From: an uncultured Verrucomicrobiota bacterium
GTDB lineage: Bacteria; Verrucomicrobiota; Kiritimatiellia; CAIVKH01
Direction of reading: 5' to 3'
Assembly: GCA_937873455.1 (NCBI GenBank)
Contig: CALMYG010000043.1
Span: 62,001 to 126,000 of the forward strand
Length of the DNA: 64,000 nt
The translations under genes were made by a program, and so were the position numbers. Shown in pieces: positions 52,172 to 61,408 of the stretch (positions within the stretch are counted from its first letter, which is position 1; each line of letters begins with the position of its first letter). The notes beneath the pieces were generated by a model that saw only the letters and a program-made list of their open reading frames with translations, had not been told where the DNA came from and ran no database searches.

Positions 52172-53086
52172 ATGATGCAACACGTGAATAAGGAGCGGGC
52201 GGCAACGTGGGCGACGGTTGTGTTGACCGCCCTCGCGGTGCTGGTTGTGGCACGGGCAGCGTGGATCACGCTGCAGGCGCCGGCGGTTGGCAATCAACCG
52301 GACGGCTGGTCGGGCACGCAGGAATTCGAAGCCGAACCCGAGACGATCTCCGCGGAAAGCTGGGCGCTGTTTCGCGCACGATCAGGCGTCCCAACCGATC
52401 GAATGGCCGGCGAACGGTTCCGGTTGGCCGGCACCTTTTTGGTGATGGGCGCCGACCCGGATAATCCGGACGGACGGCGCCGGGCGATTCTTGATGATAT
52501 CCAGGCCAATCGCCAACACATCGTCAGCGTGGGGCAGCAGATTGAGGATCACGAAATCGTCAGCATCGACCAGGACCGCCTCCTGTTGCGTCATAACGGC
52601 GAGGAACGAACGTTAACCCTCAGCTTCAAGGATGGCCCCAAAACGCCGAAACCACAACCGGAGGAGGAAGGCGATCCGTCGATTTTTGACGATCCGGAAG
52701 AAGTCGTCCTGGAAAGCAACCGCTTCGGCCAGCGAATCGGGGAAACCCGGTGGGTCATTCAACGCCAGGCGCTGGTTGATTATTACTACGAACTGCTGGA
52801 TCAACCCGAACGCATCGCCGCGATCTACATGTCCATGAAACCTGACTATAACCCGGATGGCGACATTCGGGGTTACCAACTCGATTTTGAGGGCGAGAAA
52901 GAATTTTTCGAATCCGTAGGTCTTCGCGAAGGCGACAAGATACGTAGGGTCAACTCCATGAACATGACCAGTCAGGCCCGCGCCGAATACTTTATTGGCG
53001 AGTTCATGCAGGAGCGTCTCGGCGCCGTGGTTATCGACGTCGAGCGCGACGGGGAGATCGAGAAGTTGATTTACCTTCTCCGCTAA
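52172..53086 (+). CDS. GspC-like type II secretion/pilus-assembly protein
   Basis: 304 residues. One N-terminal TM (WATVVLTALAVLVVARAAWI). A homology-region-like beta domain (FRLAGTFLVMGADPDNPDGR, RRAILDDIQ, HIVSVGQQIEDHEIVSIDQD, RLLLRHNGEERTLTL) resembles GspC/PulC. The C-terminus is PDZ-like (YQLDFEGEKEFFESVGLREG, DKIRRVNSMNMTS). No other secretion genes are adjacent. The 3' end overlaps the convergent rnr gene by 56 bp. Confidence 0.72.
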   Translation: MMQHVNKERAATWATVVLTALAVLVVARAAWITLQAPAVGNQPDGWSGTQEFEAEPETISAESWALFRARSGVPTDRMAGERFRLAGTFLVMGADPDNPDGRRRAILDDIQANRQHIVSVGQQIEDHEIVSIDQDRLLLRHNGEERTLTLSFKDGPKTPKPQPEEEGDPSIFDDPEEVVLESNRFGQRIGETRWVIQRQALVDYYYELLDQPERIAAIYMSMKPDYNPDGDIRGYQLDFEGEKEFFESVGLREGDKIRRVNSMNMTSQARAEYFIGEFMQERLGAVVIDVERDGEIEKLIYLLR

Positions 53087-55268
53087 CGTTCCGCGATCCT
53101 TCTTCCCACCGCAATTCCACCGACCTCCGTCCCCGGTCCACGCGCATCAAGGAAACCGGGACGACATCGCCCAGACGGGCAATCCGGCGCCCTTTTCGAC
53201 CGGTCAAGTAGCCGGTGGAGCGGTCGATTTTCATGGTCGGATCGGGTAGGGCATGAATCGGGATGAACCCCCGCTGAAGGGTTTCGACAATTTCCACCAA
53301 AATGCCTCGGGCGGTAGCACCGGTAATCAAGGCCGGCCAAGGTCCGATCGCGCCTTTCTCCAACTGCGCTTCGTAAAACTGAATCCGCTTGATGTGGAGG
53401 CTTTCTTCTTCCGCCTCATCCGCCTCCCGTTCGCGGCGCGAACAATGTTCGGCCACTTCCTCACATTCCGCGGTGCTGTACGTTCCGCCATGTCCGGCAT
53501 CCAGCCCCTTGAGAATACGATGAACCACCAGATCGGAGTAACGCCGAATCGGCGAGGTGAAATGGGTGTAATGGTCAAAGGCCAGGCCGAAATGCGGCGC
53601 ACAATCCGCCTGGTACAGGGCGCGTTTGAAATTGCGTAGAATCGCCACGGAAACCGGATAACCGAGCGGCTGATTGTTGTAAGCGCGTCCGATCCGCTGC
53701 GCATCGTGCCGGTCGGTTGGATGCTCCATAACCCCGAGTTGCTGGAGGTCGGCCGCCATTTGTTCCCACTGTTCCTCGGAGGGTTCCTCGTGGACGCGGT
53801 ACAAGGCGGGCGTCCGGGCCTCATGCAGGCGTTCAGCCACCGCGACATTCGCCGCCAACATAAATTCCTCAATCAAGTGATACGCCTCCGGGGCGGCCCG
53901 GCGCTTGATTGAGACCGGACGACCCCGGTCATCCAAGCGGCAGGTGACTTCCGGCATGGCCAGATCGATCGCTCCGCGGCTCATACGCTTCTTGCGAAGC
54001 CGGGTGGCCACATCATGCATGGCCAGCAGTACGTCGTGATACTCGCCGGGAATGGCGGTGGCGACTCCTCGAACAATTAATTCCTGCACGCTTTCGTAGT
54101 CGAGCAGGATGCGGGGGTGAATCAGCGAGGCTTTCATCTCCACGGCTTCGACATCCGCCTCCTCGTTGTAAGTGATGAAGACCGAATAAGCGAGTCGGTC
54201 GCGGCCGGCTTTCAGGCTGCAGACTTCCGCGGTCAGGTAGGGAGGAAGCATGGGTATGAAACGATCCACCATGTAGACGCTGTTCCCGTGGCGTCGCGCA
54301 TCTTCGTCAATGGCCGAGCCGGGCGTGACAAAATGCGAAACATCCGCAATATGGACGCCCAGAATCCAACCGCCTTCCGGTCGCGGACGCAGGGATACCG
54401 CATCGTCGTGATCCTTGGCATCGGCGGGGTCGATGGTAATGATGCATTCCTCCCGCAGATCCAACCTTCCCGCGCCGTCGAATTCGGCCAGACCCGCCGA
54501 AGCGTGTTGACGGGCTTCGCGCTCTGAACGGACGCTGAAGTCGACGGCGATATCATGTTCGCGCAAGATGGAAAGTACATCGACGCCGGGCGCATTGGCA
54601 TCGCCCAGGTCCTCGATGATTTCGCCCTGTAACATTTCCCCGGCCACGGACTCGGCCAGGCGAACCACGACCTTGTTGCCGGGATCCGGGCGTCGGCCGC
54701 CAGGGGCATCGCGTCCGCTCACCCGCACATTTTGATTGATCCGCGGATGATCGGGTATCACGTACCAGTAGGCTGGCGATTTCATCAGCAAGCCAACCAG
54801 GATGGATTTACCGCGCCGGATAACCCGAACGACCCGACCCTCCGGACGAAGGCGGGTGGGGGGTTCCGTTGGTTCGCGAGTCCGCTTGCCGGTATCCACG
54901 ATCTCCACCGCCACTTCATCGCCATGCAACGCCCCGGCGACCCCTCGCGGGGGGATAAACACCTCCGCGGCCGAACCACTTTTACCCCGCAGCCGCACCA
55001 TGGCATGTCCCTGTGGAGAGACCGATATGATTCCGATGACCTCATGCGCCCGCGTTTCTCCGGCGCGCGCGGTTGCCCAGCGATTTCCTTTGATTTTACG
55101 GATATGACCGGCGTGCGACAGTTCGCGCAGCAACTCCCGGAACGCGGAGCGCTGGTGGAACAACACGCCCAATTCATCGGCGAGATCGTGGTCTTTCAGG
55201 GGGCGGTAGTCCGCTTGCCCGAGAAATTCTAATAGTTTTTTTCCCAGCGCTGCTGTAGGGTTCTTCAT
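53031..55268 (-). CDS. rnr: Ribonuclease R
   Basis: 3'-5' exoribonuclease of the RNB/VacB family acting on structured RNA. 745 residues: winged-helix N-terminus, cold-shock domains (VFIPPRGVAGALHGDEVAVEIV), RNB catalytic core with the acidic cluster TIDPADAKDHDDAVSL, and an S1 domain (GILVEIVETLQRGFIPIHAL). The extreme C-terminus is short and basic. Good family length. Confidence 0.95.
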   Translation of the reverse strand: MKNPTAALGKKLLEFLGQADYRPLKDHDLADELGVLFHQRSAFRELLRELSHAGHIRKIKGNRWATARAGETRAHEVIGIISVSPQGHAMVRLRGKSGSAAEVFIPPRGVAGALHGDEVAVEIVDTGKRTREPTEPPTRLRPEGRVVRVIRRGKSILVGLLMKSPAYWYVIPDHPRINQNVRVSGRDAPGGRRPDPGNKVVVRLAESVAGEMLQGEIIEDLGDANAPGVDVLSILREHDIAVDFSVRSEREARQHASAGLAEFDGAGRLDLREECIITIDPADAKDHDDAVSLRPRPEGGWILGVHIADVSHFVTPGSAIDEDARRHGNSVYMVDRFIPMLPPYLTAEVCSLKAGRDRLAYSVFITYNEEADVEAVEMKASLIHPRILLDYESVQELIVRGVATAIPGEYHDVLLAMHDVATRLRKKRMSRGAIDLAMPEVTCRLDDRGRPVSIKRRAAPEAYHLIEEFMLAANVAVAERLHEARTPALYRVHEEPSEEQWEQMAADLQQLGVMEHPTDRHDAQRIGRAYNNQPLGYPVSVAILRNFKRALYQADCAPHFGLAFDHYTHFTSPIRRYSDLVVHRILKGLDAGHGGTYSTAECEEVAEHCSRREREADEAEEESLHIKRIQFYEAQLEKGAIGPWPALITGATARGILVEIVETLQRGFIPIHALPDPTMKIDRSTGYLTGRKGRRIARLGDVVPVSLMRVDRGRRSVELRWEEGSRNVSGEGKSTSRSPRRARRR

Positions 55269-55310
55269 GGATCAGGCTTTTGGTCTTTATTACAAGGGGC
55301 GTCAAGCAGC

Positions 55311-56765
55311 ATGTTGAATCTGGCGTTTGTTTCCAGCGAAATATCACCCTACGCATCCACCGGTGGATTGGCGGATGTTTGTGGTTCGTTGCCCAAGGCC
55401 CTAGAGCATATCGGTTATTCGGTAACGCAGTTCATGCCCATGTACCGGCGGGTCATGGAAGGGCCGCATCCGGTTGAGGACACCGGTATTCGGCTGCAAA
55501 TTCCCGTAGGGTTCCACCGTTACCAGGCCGATATCTGGAAATCCCGGGGAAAAGGTCCGGCCATTTACTTTATCCGGCGCGATGAATTTTTTGACCGGTC
55601 TGAACTCTACAACCTTCCCGACCGCGATTACGACGACAACTTCGAGCGGTTCATTTTTTACCAGAAAGCGGTAACCGCGCTCATTGATACCCTCGGGTCG
55701 CCGTTCGATATCGTTCACGCCCACGACTGGCAAGCCGGACTGATGGGCCTCTATCTGAAGCATGGGTTGAGCGGGGAGGGGAGGACGCAACGGGAAAAAG
55801 TGGTGTTCACCATTCACAACCTCGCGTTTCAAGGCGTGTTTGGCGGCGATAATTACTCCTACACCAATCTGCCGTTCTCGTGTTTCTCGGTCGACACGCT
55901 CGAATTCTACGGCAACGTAAATTGCCTCAAGGCCGGCATCACAACCGCTGATCATGTCACGACGGTAAGCCAATCCTATGCCCGGGAAATCCAAACCCCG
56001 GAATGGGGCTGCGGACTCGAAGGTGTTTTGTCGGAAAAATCGGATCGACTATCCGGCATTGTGAATGGCATTGATCCGACGGTGTGGAATCCCGAGGTCG
56101 ACAAGCATATCACCGCCAAATATTCCCCGGACGATTTAGAAGGGAAAAAAAGCTGCAAAGCCGACTTGATTCGCCGCATGAAACTGACCATCAAACCGTC
56201 CGATCCGCTGCTTGGAATCGTCACGCGTTTGACGCCTCAAAAAGGCATCGCTTTGCTTGATGCCGTATTGCCGACGATCATGCAGGAAACAAACGCTGGC
56301 CTGGTCATTCTGGGCAGCGGAACGGAAGAGCTATTGGCCTTGACGACCGGATGGGCGAAACGTTGGCCTGGCCGCGTCGCCGCCAAAAGCGGGTTTGACA
56401 TCAAGCTCGCACACCGCATCGAAGCCGGCGCAGACATCTACCTGATGCCTTCGCAATTTGAACCGTGCGGCCTGAATCAGTTATACAGCCTGAGGTACGG
56501 CGCCATACCGGTGGTGCATCGGGTGGGCGGATTGGCTGACACCATCACGGATGTAACCGCGCAGCCGACGGCGGGCAACGGCTTCACCTTTGACGCGTTC
56601 ACCGAAGATTCCTTCCTGGCGGCAGTGCGTCGCGCGGTTGCGCTTTATGGTCAACCAAAGCGCTGGACGGAAATTCAACGGCGCGCCATGCGCCAGGATT
56701 TCACCTGGACCGCATCGGCTAAAAAGTACGCGGCCCTGTACGAACAGGTAGTCGGTAGCGCGTAA
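55311..56765 (+). CDS. glgA: Glycogen/starch synthase (GT5) with altered substrate motif
   Basis: 484 residues, usual GlgA length. GT-B fold motifs are clear: SSEISPYASTGGLADVCGSLP at the N-terminus, HAHDWQAGLM, VNGIDPTVWNPEVDKHI, VTRLTPQKGIALL and the C-terminal PSQFEPCGLNQLYSLRYGAIPVV with the catalytic Glu. The KxGGL motif that binds the sugar-nucleotide phosphate reads STGGL, with Ser replacing Lys. AGGGG lies upstream of the ATG. A promoter shared with the divergent rnr is possible. Confidence 0.92.
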   Translation: MLNLAFVSSEISPYASTGGLADVCGSLPKALEHIGYSVTQFMPMYRRVMEGPHPVEDTGIRLQIPVGFHRYQADIWKSRGKGPAIYFIRRDEFFDRSELYNLPDRDYDDNFERFIFYQKAVTALIDTLGSPFDIVHAHDWQAGLMGLYLKHGLSGEGRTQREKVVFTIHNLAFQGVFGGDNYSYTNLPFSCFSVDTLEFYGNVNCLKAGITTADHVTTVSQSYAREIQTPEWGCGLEGVLSEKSDRLSGIVNGIDPTVWNPEVDKHITAKYSPDDLEGKKSCKADLIRRMKLTIKPSDPLLGIVTRLTPQKGIALLDAVLPTIMQETNAGLVILGSGTEELLALTTGWAKRWPGRVAAKSGFDIKLAHRIEAGADIYLMPSQFEPCGLNQLYSLRYGAIPVVHRVGGLADTITDVTAQPTAGNGFTFDAFTEDSFLAAVRRAVALYGQPKRWTEIQRRAMRQDFTWTASAKKYAALYEQVVGSA

Positions 56766-56831
56766 TGTGCATCGCGGCGCAACGACCGGATTCCATCATC
56801 TAGACGTTGTAGAACGCGCAAGGAGCATTTC

Positions 56832-56873
56832 ATGAAACAGCCTGATGTGGAGGTTTTATCAGCACCAACATAA
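56832..56873 (+). CDS. 13-codon reading frame with a strong ribosome-binding site
   Basis: AAGGAG six bases ahead of an ATG opens MKQPDVEVLSAPT and a stop. It could be a leader peptide or, more likely, the start of a lost gene whose body was deleted. The rest of the 286-bp gap after glgA holds nothing recognisable apart from an AT-rich ATAATATATATTAT palindrome near 56880. Confidence 0.3.
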   Translation: MKQPDVEVLSAPT

Positions 56874-57051
56874 CGTCGCATAATATATATTATGTCTACT
56901 TTCGGGCATCAAAGGCCGCTATCTATCGTGTTCCAGAATCAAAAAGCAGCCCTACGGCTACTATCATAACTTTGGCCCCGCCAAAGCCGGGTTGGAATTC
57001 GAAAGAGAAAAGACGCCGAAAATTCGATTCCCGGCTCGCGGTGAGATCGGT

Positions 57052-58140
57052 TTAGTCGATCAGGCCCCAACGCTTGGTGAATGGCCAATACACCATGACG
57101 GCCGGACCTACGATGCTGTCCCGTTTTACGCCGCCAAAGAATCGGCCGTCCAAGCTGGCCCGGGTGTTGTCGCCGAGCGGCAAATATTCATCCGGACCCA
57201 AAACCACGGTATCGGTGGGCCGTCGCAACAGCGCCGGAATCGGCGTGTCACCAACCAAGGTGTAACCATCATACCCCTCGCCTTCCACCTGTCGCTGAAA
57301 GGCTGGCGGCTCGGTAACCGGCTGGCCATCAGCGATCAGATACGGAGGTTGAATGCGAAGCGACTCGCCCGGCATTCCGACCAGGCGCTTGATGTAGTAG
57401 TTATCCGGTCGGATATCCGGATGGCGTATCTCCCGGGTGCTGAACACGAAGACATCGCCGCGGGCGGGCGGAGCAAAATTGTAACGCATGCGATTGACGA
57501 AAATATGGTCGCCCAATTGTTTGCGACCGCCGGCCAGGACGTCGCCTTTTTGCACCACGCTGCTCCGCACCTCCACGTAACGCGGCATATCCTTGTGAAT
57601 GACATGCGGCACTCCGGCGATCCGCACGACATACGATTCCTCGGTATATTCATCACGGAAATCCACCAAGCCGGATGCTTGCGCCTTGACCTCCACATAC
57701 CGCTCTCCGAAAAGCAGAAACGGAACCACGGATAAAGGAAAGTAATCCATGAGTCCGCGCTTGGATTGTTCGGTATAGGTAATGCCGTTCAGGGTCGGCT
57801 GCATGGAGCCGGTGGGAATCCGGAACGGTTGTACGAAAAACGTGCGAAAGGCCATGGCCACGGCAATAGCCACAACGAGGATTTCAATGTTCTCGCGGGC
57901 CCTCGGGTGCTTCGCCGGCGGCATCACCGCATGCACGGCTTCCGCCAGTTCGTCAGCCGCTTGATCGATGCGTCCGGTATCCTCCAGATCCCAGGCCGCA
58001 CGCAAGGCCTCTTCCGCTTTAAGGATGCGGTCGATTTTTTCGGGCGCGGCGATATCTTCACGGAGGTGCCGGGCATGGCGGGCCTCGTGCAACACATGGT
58101 GCACGGCTTTTCGTAATTTGCGTCGTTCCCAGAAATTCAT
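57052..58140 (-). CDS. lepB: Signal peptidase I, with long N-terminal extension
   Basis: Cleaves signal peptides at the membrane's outer face. 362 residues. An N-terminal charged helical extension (about 1-90) precedes one TM (IEILVVAIAVAMAFRTFFV). Catalytic Ser is in FRIPTGSMQPTL and Lys in YYIKRLVGMPGE; the DNTRASLDGRFFGGVKRD box is near the C-terminus. The long insert between the two motifs (FGERYVEVKAQASGLVDFRD and on) is typical of large-type Lep proteins. 9 bp after lepA. Confidence 0.93.
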   Translation of the reverse strand: MNFWERRKLRKAVHHVLHEARHARHLREDIAAPEKIDRILKAEEALRAAWDLEDTGRIDQAADELAEAVHAVMPPAKHPRARENIEILVVAIAVAMAFRTFFVQPFRIPTGSMQPTLNGITYTEQSKRGLMDYFPLSVVPFLLFGERYVEVKAQASGLVDFRDEYTEESYVVRIAGVPHVIHKDMPRYVEVRSSVVQKGDVLAGGRKQLGDHIFVNRMRYNFAPPARGDVFVFSTREIRHPDIRPDNYYIKRLVGMPGESLRIQPPYLIADGQPVTEPPAFQRQVEGEGYDGYTLVGDTPIPALLRRPTDTVVLGPDEYLPLGDNTRASLDGRFFGGVKRDSIVGPAVMVYWPFTKRWGLID

Positions 58141-58149
58141 GTCGATTCC

Positions 58150-59952
58150 TTAATCCATCCCGCCCTTCAACACCTTGATGAAGGCCTCTTGCGGAATGCT
58201 GACGCGCCCTATTTGCTTCATCTTCTTTTTGCCTTCCTTCTGGCGTTCCAGAAGCTTGCGCTTCCGGGTAATATCGCCGCCATAGCATTTGGCGGTTACA
58301 TCCTTGCGCATGGCTCGTATGGTTTCCCGGGCGATGATTTTGTTGTTCACCGCCGCCTGCAGGGCGATGGGAAACATGGCCGGCGGGATCAGCTCTTTCA
58401 AGGCTTCGCATAATTGACGGCCGCGGCTCTCCGCCTTGGCCCGGTGAATGATCGAGGAGAAGGCCTCCACCGGTTCGCCATGGACCAGGATTTCCATTTT
58501 GACCAGGTCGGATTCACGGTAACCCGCATGCTCATAATCCATGGAGGCATAGCCCCGGCTAATACTTTTGAGGCGGTCATGAAAATCGATCAGGATTTCG
58601 TTGAGCGGCAGCGTGCAGGTCAGCATCACCCGCTTGGCGTCGAGCGAGTCGGTTTTTTCGATTGACCCGCGACGATCCATGATCAGCTGCAACATGTCAC
58701 CGATGGATTCGTTTTGGCAGATAAGAAAGGCCTTGATCATCGGCTCTTCAATCAGGCGGATTTCACTGAGGTCAGGAAGTCGGGAAGGATTTTCCAGCTC
58801 CTCCACCGTCCCGTCAGTTTTGTGAACCCGGTAGACCACGTTGGGATATGTGGTGATCAGATCGACTTCGAATTCCCGCCGCAAACGTTCCTGCACCACC
58901 TCCATGTGGAGCAATCCGAGAAAACCGCAGCGAAAGCCGAAGCCCAGCGCCACCGAGGATTCCGGCATGTACGTGAAGGAGCTGTCATTCAACTTATATT
59001 TATCCAAGCTGAACCGGAGCTTTTCAAAGTCGCTGGCTTCGATCGGGTAAAGCCCGCTGAATACCATGGGGTGAACATCCTTGAAGCCGGGCAGCGGGTC
59101 CACCGCGGGATGGCGGGCCAGCGTGACCGTATCACCGATTTTCACCTCGGCGGGATCGCGGATGTTACTGATAAGATAACCGACCTCCCCTGCCCCAAGG
59201 CGCTCCACCTTGACCATCTCGGGCGTAAAAATCCCGAGTTCCTTCACTTCAAAGTCGCGGCCGGAGCCGATGAACCGGATGCGGTCGCCGGTGGCGATTC
59301 CGCCATCCACCACGCGTACGTAGGTGACGACACCGCGAAAGGCATCGAACTCGGAGTCAAACACCAAGGCCCGGGTATGTTGTCCGGTCGATACCGGCGG
59401 CGGTATGTGCTTAATGACGGCATCGAGCACGGAATCCACACCGAGACCGGTTTTGGCGCTCACCCGGAGGCAGTCCTGCGCCTCGATGGCTAGAATTTCC
59501 TCGATTTGCTGAATGACCTCATCGACGTTGGCGTTTTGCATGTCGACCTTGTTGATGACCGGAATCAGCGTGAGTTTTTGTTTCTCCGCCAGAAAGGTGT
59601 TGGCGACGGTTTGCGCCTCGACGCCCTGGGTGGCGTCGACAACCAGCAAGGCGCCTTCGCAGGCAGCCAGGCTGCGGGTCACCTCGTAGGAGAAATCGAC
59701 ATGTCCCGGCGTATCAATCAAATTGAAGATGTATTTGATACCATCCTTCCCGGTCACCATCATGGTAACCGGATGCGCCTTGATGGTAATGCCCCGCTCC
59801 CGCTCAATGTCCATGTCATCGAGCAATTGCGCTTTAAGGTCGCGCTTTTCAACGGCCTGGGTAATTTCGAGCAGACGATCAGCCAAGGTGGATTTTCCGT
59901 GGTCGATATGGGCGATGATACAGAAATTTCGGATATGCGATAAGTCGGTCAT
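58150..59952 (-). CDS. lepA: Elongation factor 4
   Basis: Ribosome-associated GTPase that back-translocates or rescues stalled elongation. 600 residues with the full family set: P-loop AHIDHGKSTLADRLLE, DTPGHVDFSYEV, NKVDMQNA, the LepA-specific RLRREFEVDLITTYPNVVYR, and the C-terminal MRKDVTAKCYGGDITRKRKLLERQKEGKKKMK. Co-transcribed with lepB, as is common. Confidence 0.97.
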   Translation of the reverse strand: MTDLSHIRNFCIIAHIDHGKSTLADRLLEITQAVEKRDLKAQLLDDMDIERERGITIKAHPVTMMVTGKDGIKYIFNLIDTPGHVDFSYEVTRSLAACEGALLVVDATQGVEAQTVANTFLAEKQKLTLIPVINKVDMQNANVDEVIQQIEEILAIEAQDCLRVSAKTGLGVDSVLDAVIKHIPPPVSTGQHTRALVFDSEFDAFRGVVTYVRVVDGGIATGDRIRFIGSGRDFEVKELGIFTPEMVKVERLGAGEVGYLISNIRDPAEVKIGDTVTLARHPAVDPLPGFKDVHPMVFSGLYPIEASDFEKLRFSLDKYKLNDSSFTYMPESSVALGFGFRCGFLGLLHMEVVQERLRREFEVDLITTYPNVVYRVHKTDGTVEELENPSRLPDLSEIRLIEEPMIKAFLICQNESIGDMLQLIMDRRGSIEKTDSLDAKRVMLTCTLPLNEILIDFHDRLKSISRGYASMDYEHAGYRESDLVKMEILVHGEPVEAFSSIIHRAKAESRGRQLCEALKELIPPAMFPIALQAAVNNKIIARETIRAMRKDVTAKCYGGDITRKRKLLERQKEGKKKMKQIGRVSIPQEAFIKVLKGGMD

Positions 59953-59954
59953 GA

Positions 59955-60656
59955 TTATTCAGGTCGGGCGAGGTTTTCGGAAAAGGAACGGGCGCAGCGC
60001 TCTCGCATGCTGGCGATATCCCGGGACATGGTTGCCGAGCGAAAAAGCGCGGTTCCCGCGATGAAGATGGATGCGCCCTGGCCTGCGCAGGCCGGGGCGG
60101 TTTCCAAGGTGATACCGCCATCAATGGAAATGGGCAACTGTGGCGCAAGCGCATGCAGGTCACGAATCTTGGGCAGCACTTCGTCCATGAAGGCTTGTCC
60201 GCCAAAACCGGGATGAACGGTCATCAGCAGCACCTCGTCGACCAGGCCCAGATACGGAATAACCGCCTCCAGCGGGGTTTCCGGATTGAGCACCAACCCG
60301 GGGACAACACCCCGCGCGCGAATCCGCTCAACAAGCGGTTCAATGCTCGCCTGGGCTTCGACATGAAACAACAAGGTTTGGGCGCCGGCATCCATGAAGG
60401 CGTCGGCAAGTTCTTCCGGATGGGAAACCATTAAATGGACATGGCGGTAAAGTTCGGGTGAAGCAGCCCGCGCCATGCGGACGAAATCCGGTCCCATGCT
60501 CAAATTGGGGACAAAATGACCGTCCATAATGTCTAAATGAAGGCCATCCGCCCCGGCCTCGGCTACCGCCCGGCAGGCCGCTTCGAGCCGCCCCATATCA
60601 GCGGCAAGCAGCGAAGGCAAAATTTTGATGGCCGGGCTGTTAAGGGTTGCATGCAT
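59955..60656 (-). CDS. rpe: Ribulose-phosphate 3-epimerase
   Basis: Interconverts ribulose-5-P and xylulose-5-P. 233 residues. Metal and phosphate ligands visible: ILPSLLAADMGRLEA, HLDIMDGHFVPN, HVHLMVSHPE, LMTVHPGFGGQAFMDEVLPKI and ISIDGGITLET. The start at 60656 puts the family N-terminus at KILPSLLAAD. First gene of the rpe-lepA-lepB unit. Confidence 0.95.
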   Translation of the reverse strand: MHATLNSPAIKILPSLLAADMGRLEAACRAVAEAGADGLHLDIMDGHFVPNLSMGPDFVRMARAASPELYRHVHLMVSHPEELADAFMDAGAQTLLFHVEAQASIEPLVERIRARGVVPGLVLNPETPLEAVIPYLGLVDEVLLMTVHPGFGGQAFMDEVLPKIRDLHALAPQLPISIDGGITLETAPACAGQGASIFIAGTALFRSATMSRDIASMRERCARSFSENLARPE

Positions 60657-60812
60657 AAAGGGCGGAACGGTACCGGACGGTAAGGCATGCGTCAAGGTCC
60701 GCACAGGTCCGTGCGGCGAACCACGCACGCGGATAAACGCTCATTACGACGTCCGACTTTTCGCGGCAACCGGTATTCGGATACTTAATTCAAACGACAG
60801 CCTCTCCCGCCA

Positions 60813-61007
60813 TCAAGACCTTATAGCATGCACGGGGCGTTTAAACAGAGGGCTAAAATTATACAACCCTTCGAGGACCATCCGCATGACCTTAACGGTC
60901 GACTCCAAAGACTCCACTTCGTGCCGTAACTCTTTCAACCGGGCGTCCTGATCATCCGGAAAATGCCGGCCATCCGCGTTATCGGTCGCTAAAATCCAGT
61001 GCTTCAT
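60813..61007 (-). CDS. Small coiled-coil protein
   Basis: 64 residues. AGGAGT five bases before the ATG and a coiled coil (ARLKELRHEVESLESTVKVMR) support it. Not recognised; probably cytoplasmic. It precedes rpe in the same direction but 156 bp away. Confidence 0.6.
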   Translation of the reverse strand: MKHWILATDNADGRHFPDDQDARLKELRHEVESLESTVKVMRMVLEGLYNFSPLFKRPVHAIRS

Positions 61008-61045
61008 AGTTCACTCCTGCAAAACAGTTAAATTGCTAGATCGTT

Positions 61046-61074
61046 TTAATACGCTATATACACCGAAAAGTAAA
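61046..61074 (-). promoter_or_regulatory. Promoter of the small coiled-coil gene
   Basis: Minus-strand TTTACT (61069-61074) and TATTAA (61046-61051), 17 bp apart, about 40 bp upstream of the ATG. The rest of 61075-61272 has no feature I can support. Confidence 0.4.
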
Positions 61075-61272
61075 GCGCTTCTACGATGTGGCGCGTTTCC
61101 GTGGTATGACCGAGCAAATCTTGCCGTTACCACGTTGCCAACGAACCAATTATGCGTCATTGGCATTTTGCGATGAATGGGTCATGGGGATAGAAGGAAA
61201 ATCCAAGGCGACCCGAAACTCTTCTTGCCAAGATCATTTCTTGTGGGTTACTGTCTCGCGTTTTACGGTTCC

Positions 61273-61358
61273 GGTGGGATAGCGAAGTGGCCAAACGCAT
61301 CAGACTGTAAATCTGACGACTCACGTCTTCGAAGGTTCGAATCCTTCTCCCACCACCA
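61273..61358 (+). tRNA. tRNA-Tyr (GTA), CCA encoded
   Basis: Acceptor stem GGTGGGA pairs with TCCCACC, followed by A and an encoded CCA. The anticodon loop is CTGTAAA with anticodon GTA between CAGA/TCTG arms. There is a type II variable arm and the T loop GGTTCGAATCC. Confidence 0.96.
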
Positions 61359-61408
61359 CTTTCCACCTGGAAAGCAGGCGTCCGATACGACGGCCGCAGC
61401 CCGAAACG

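Noticed and set aside
61225..61253. Promoter for tRNA-Tyr (TTGCCA, 17 bp, TTACTG)
   Set aside because: The -10 matches consensus poorly; not strong enough to list as a feature.
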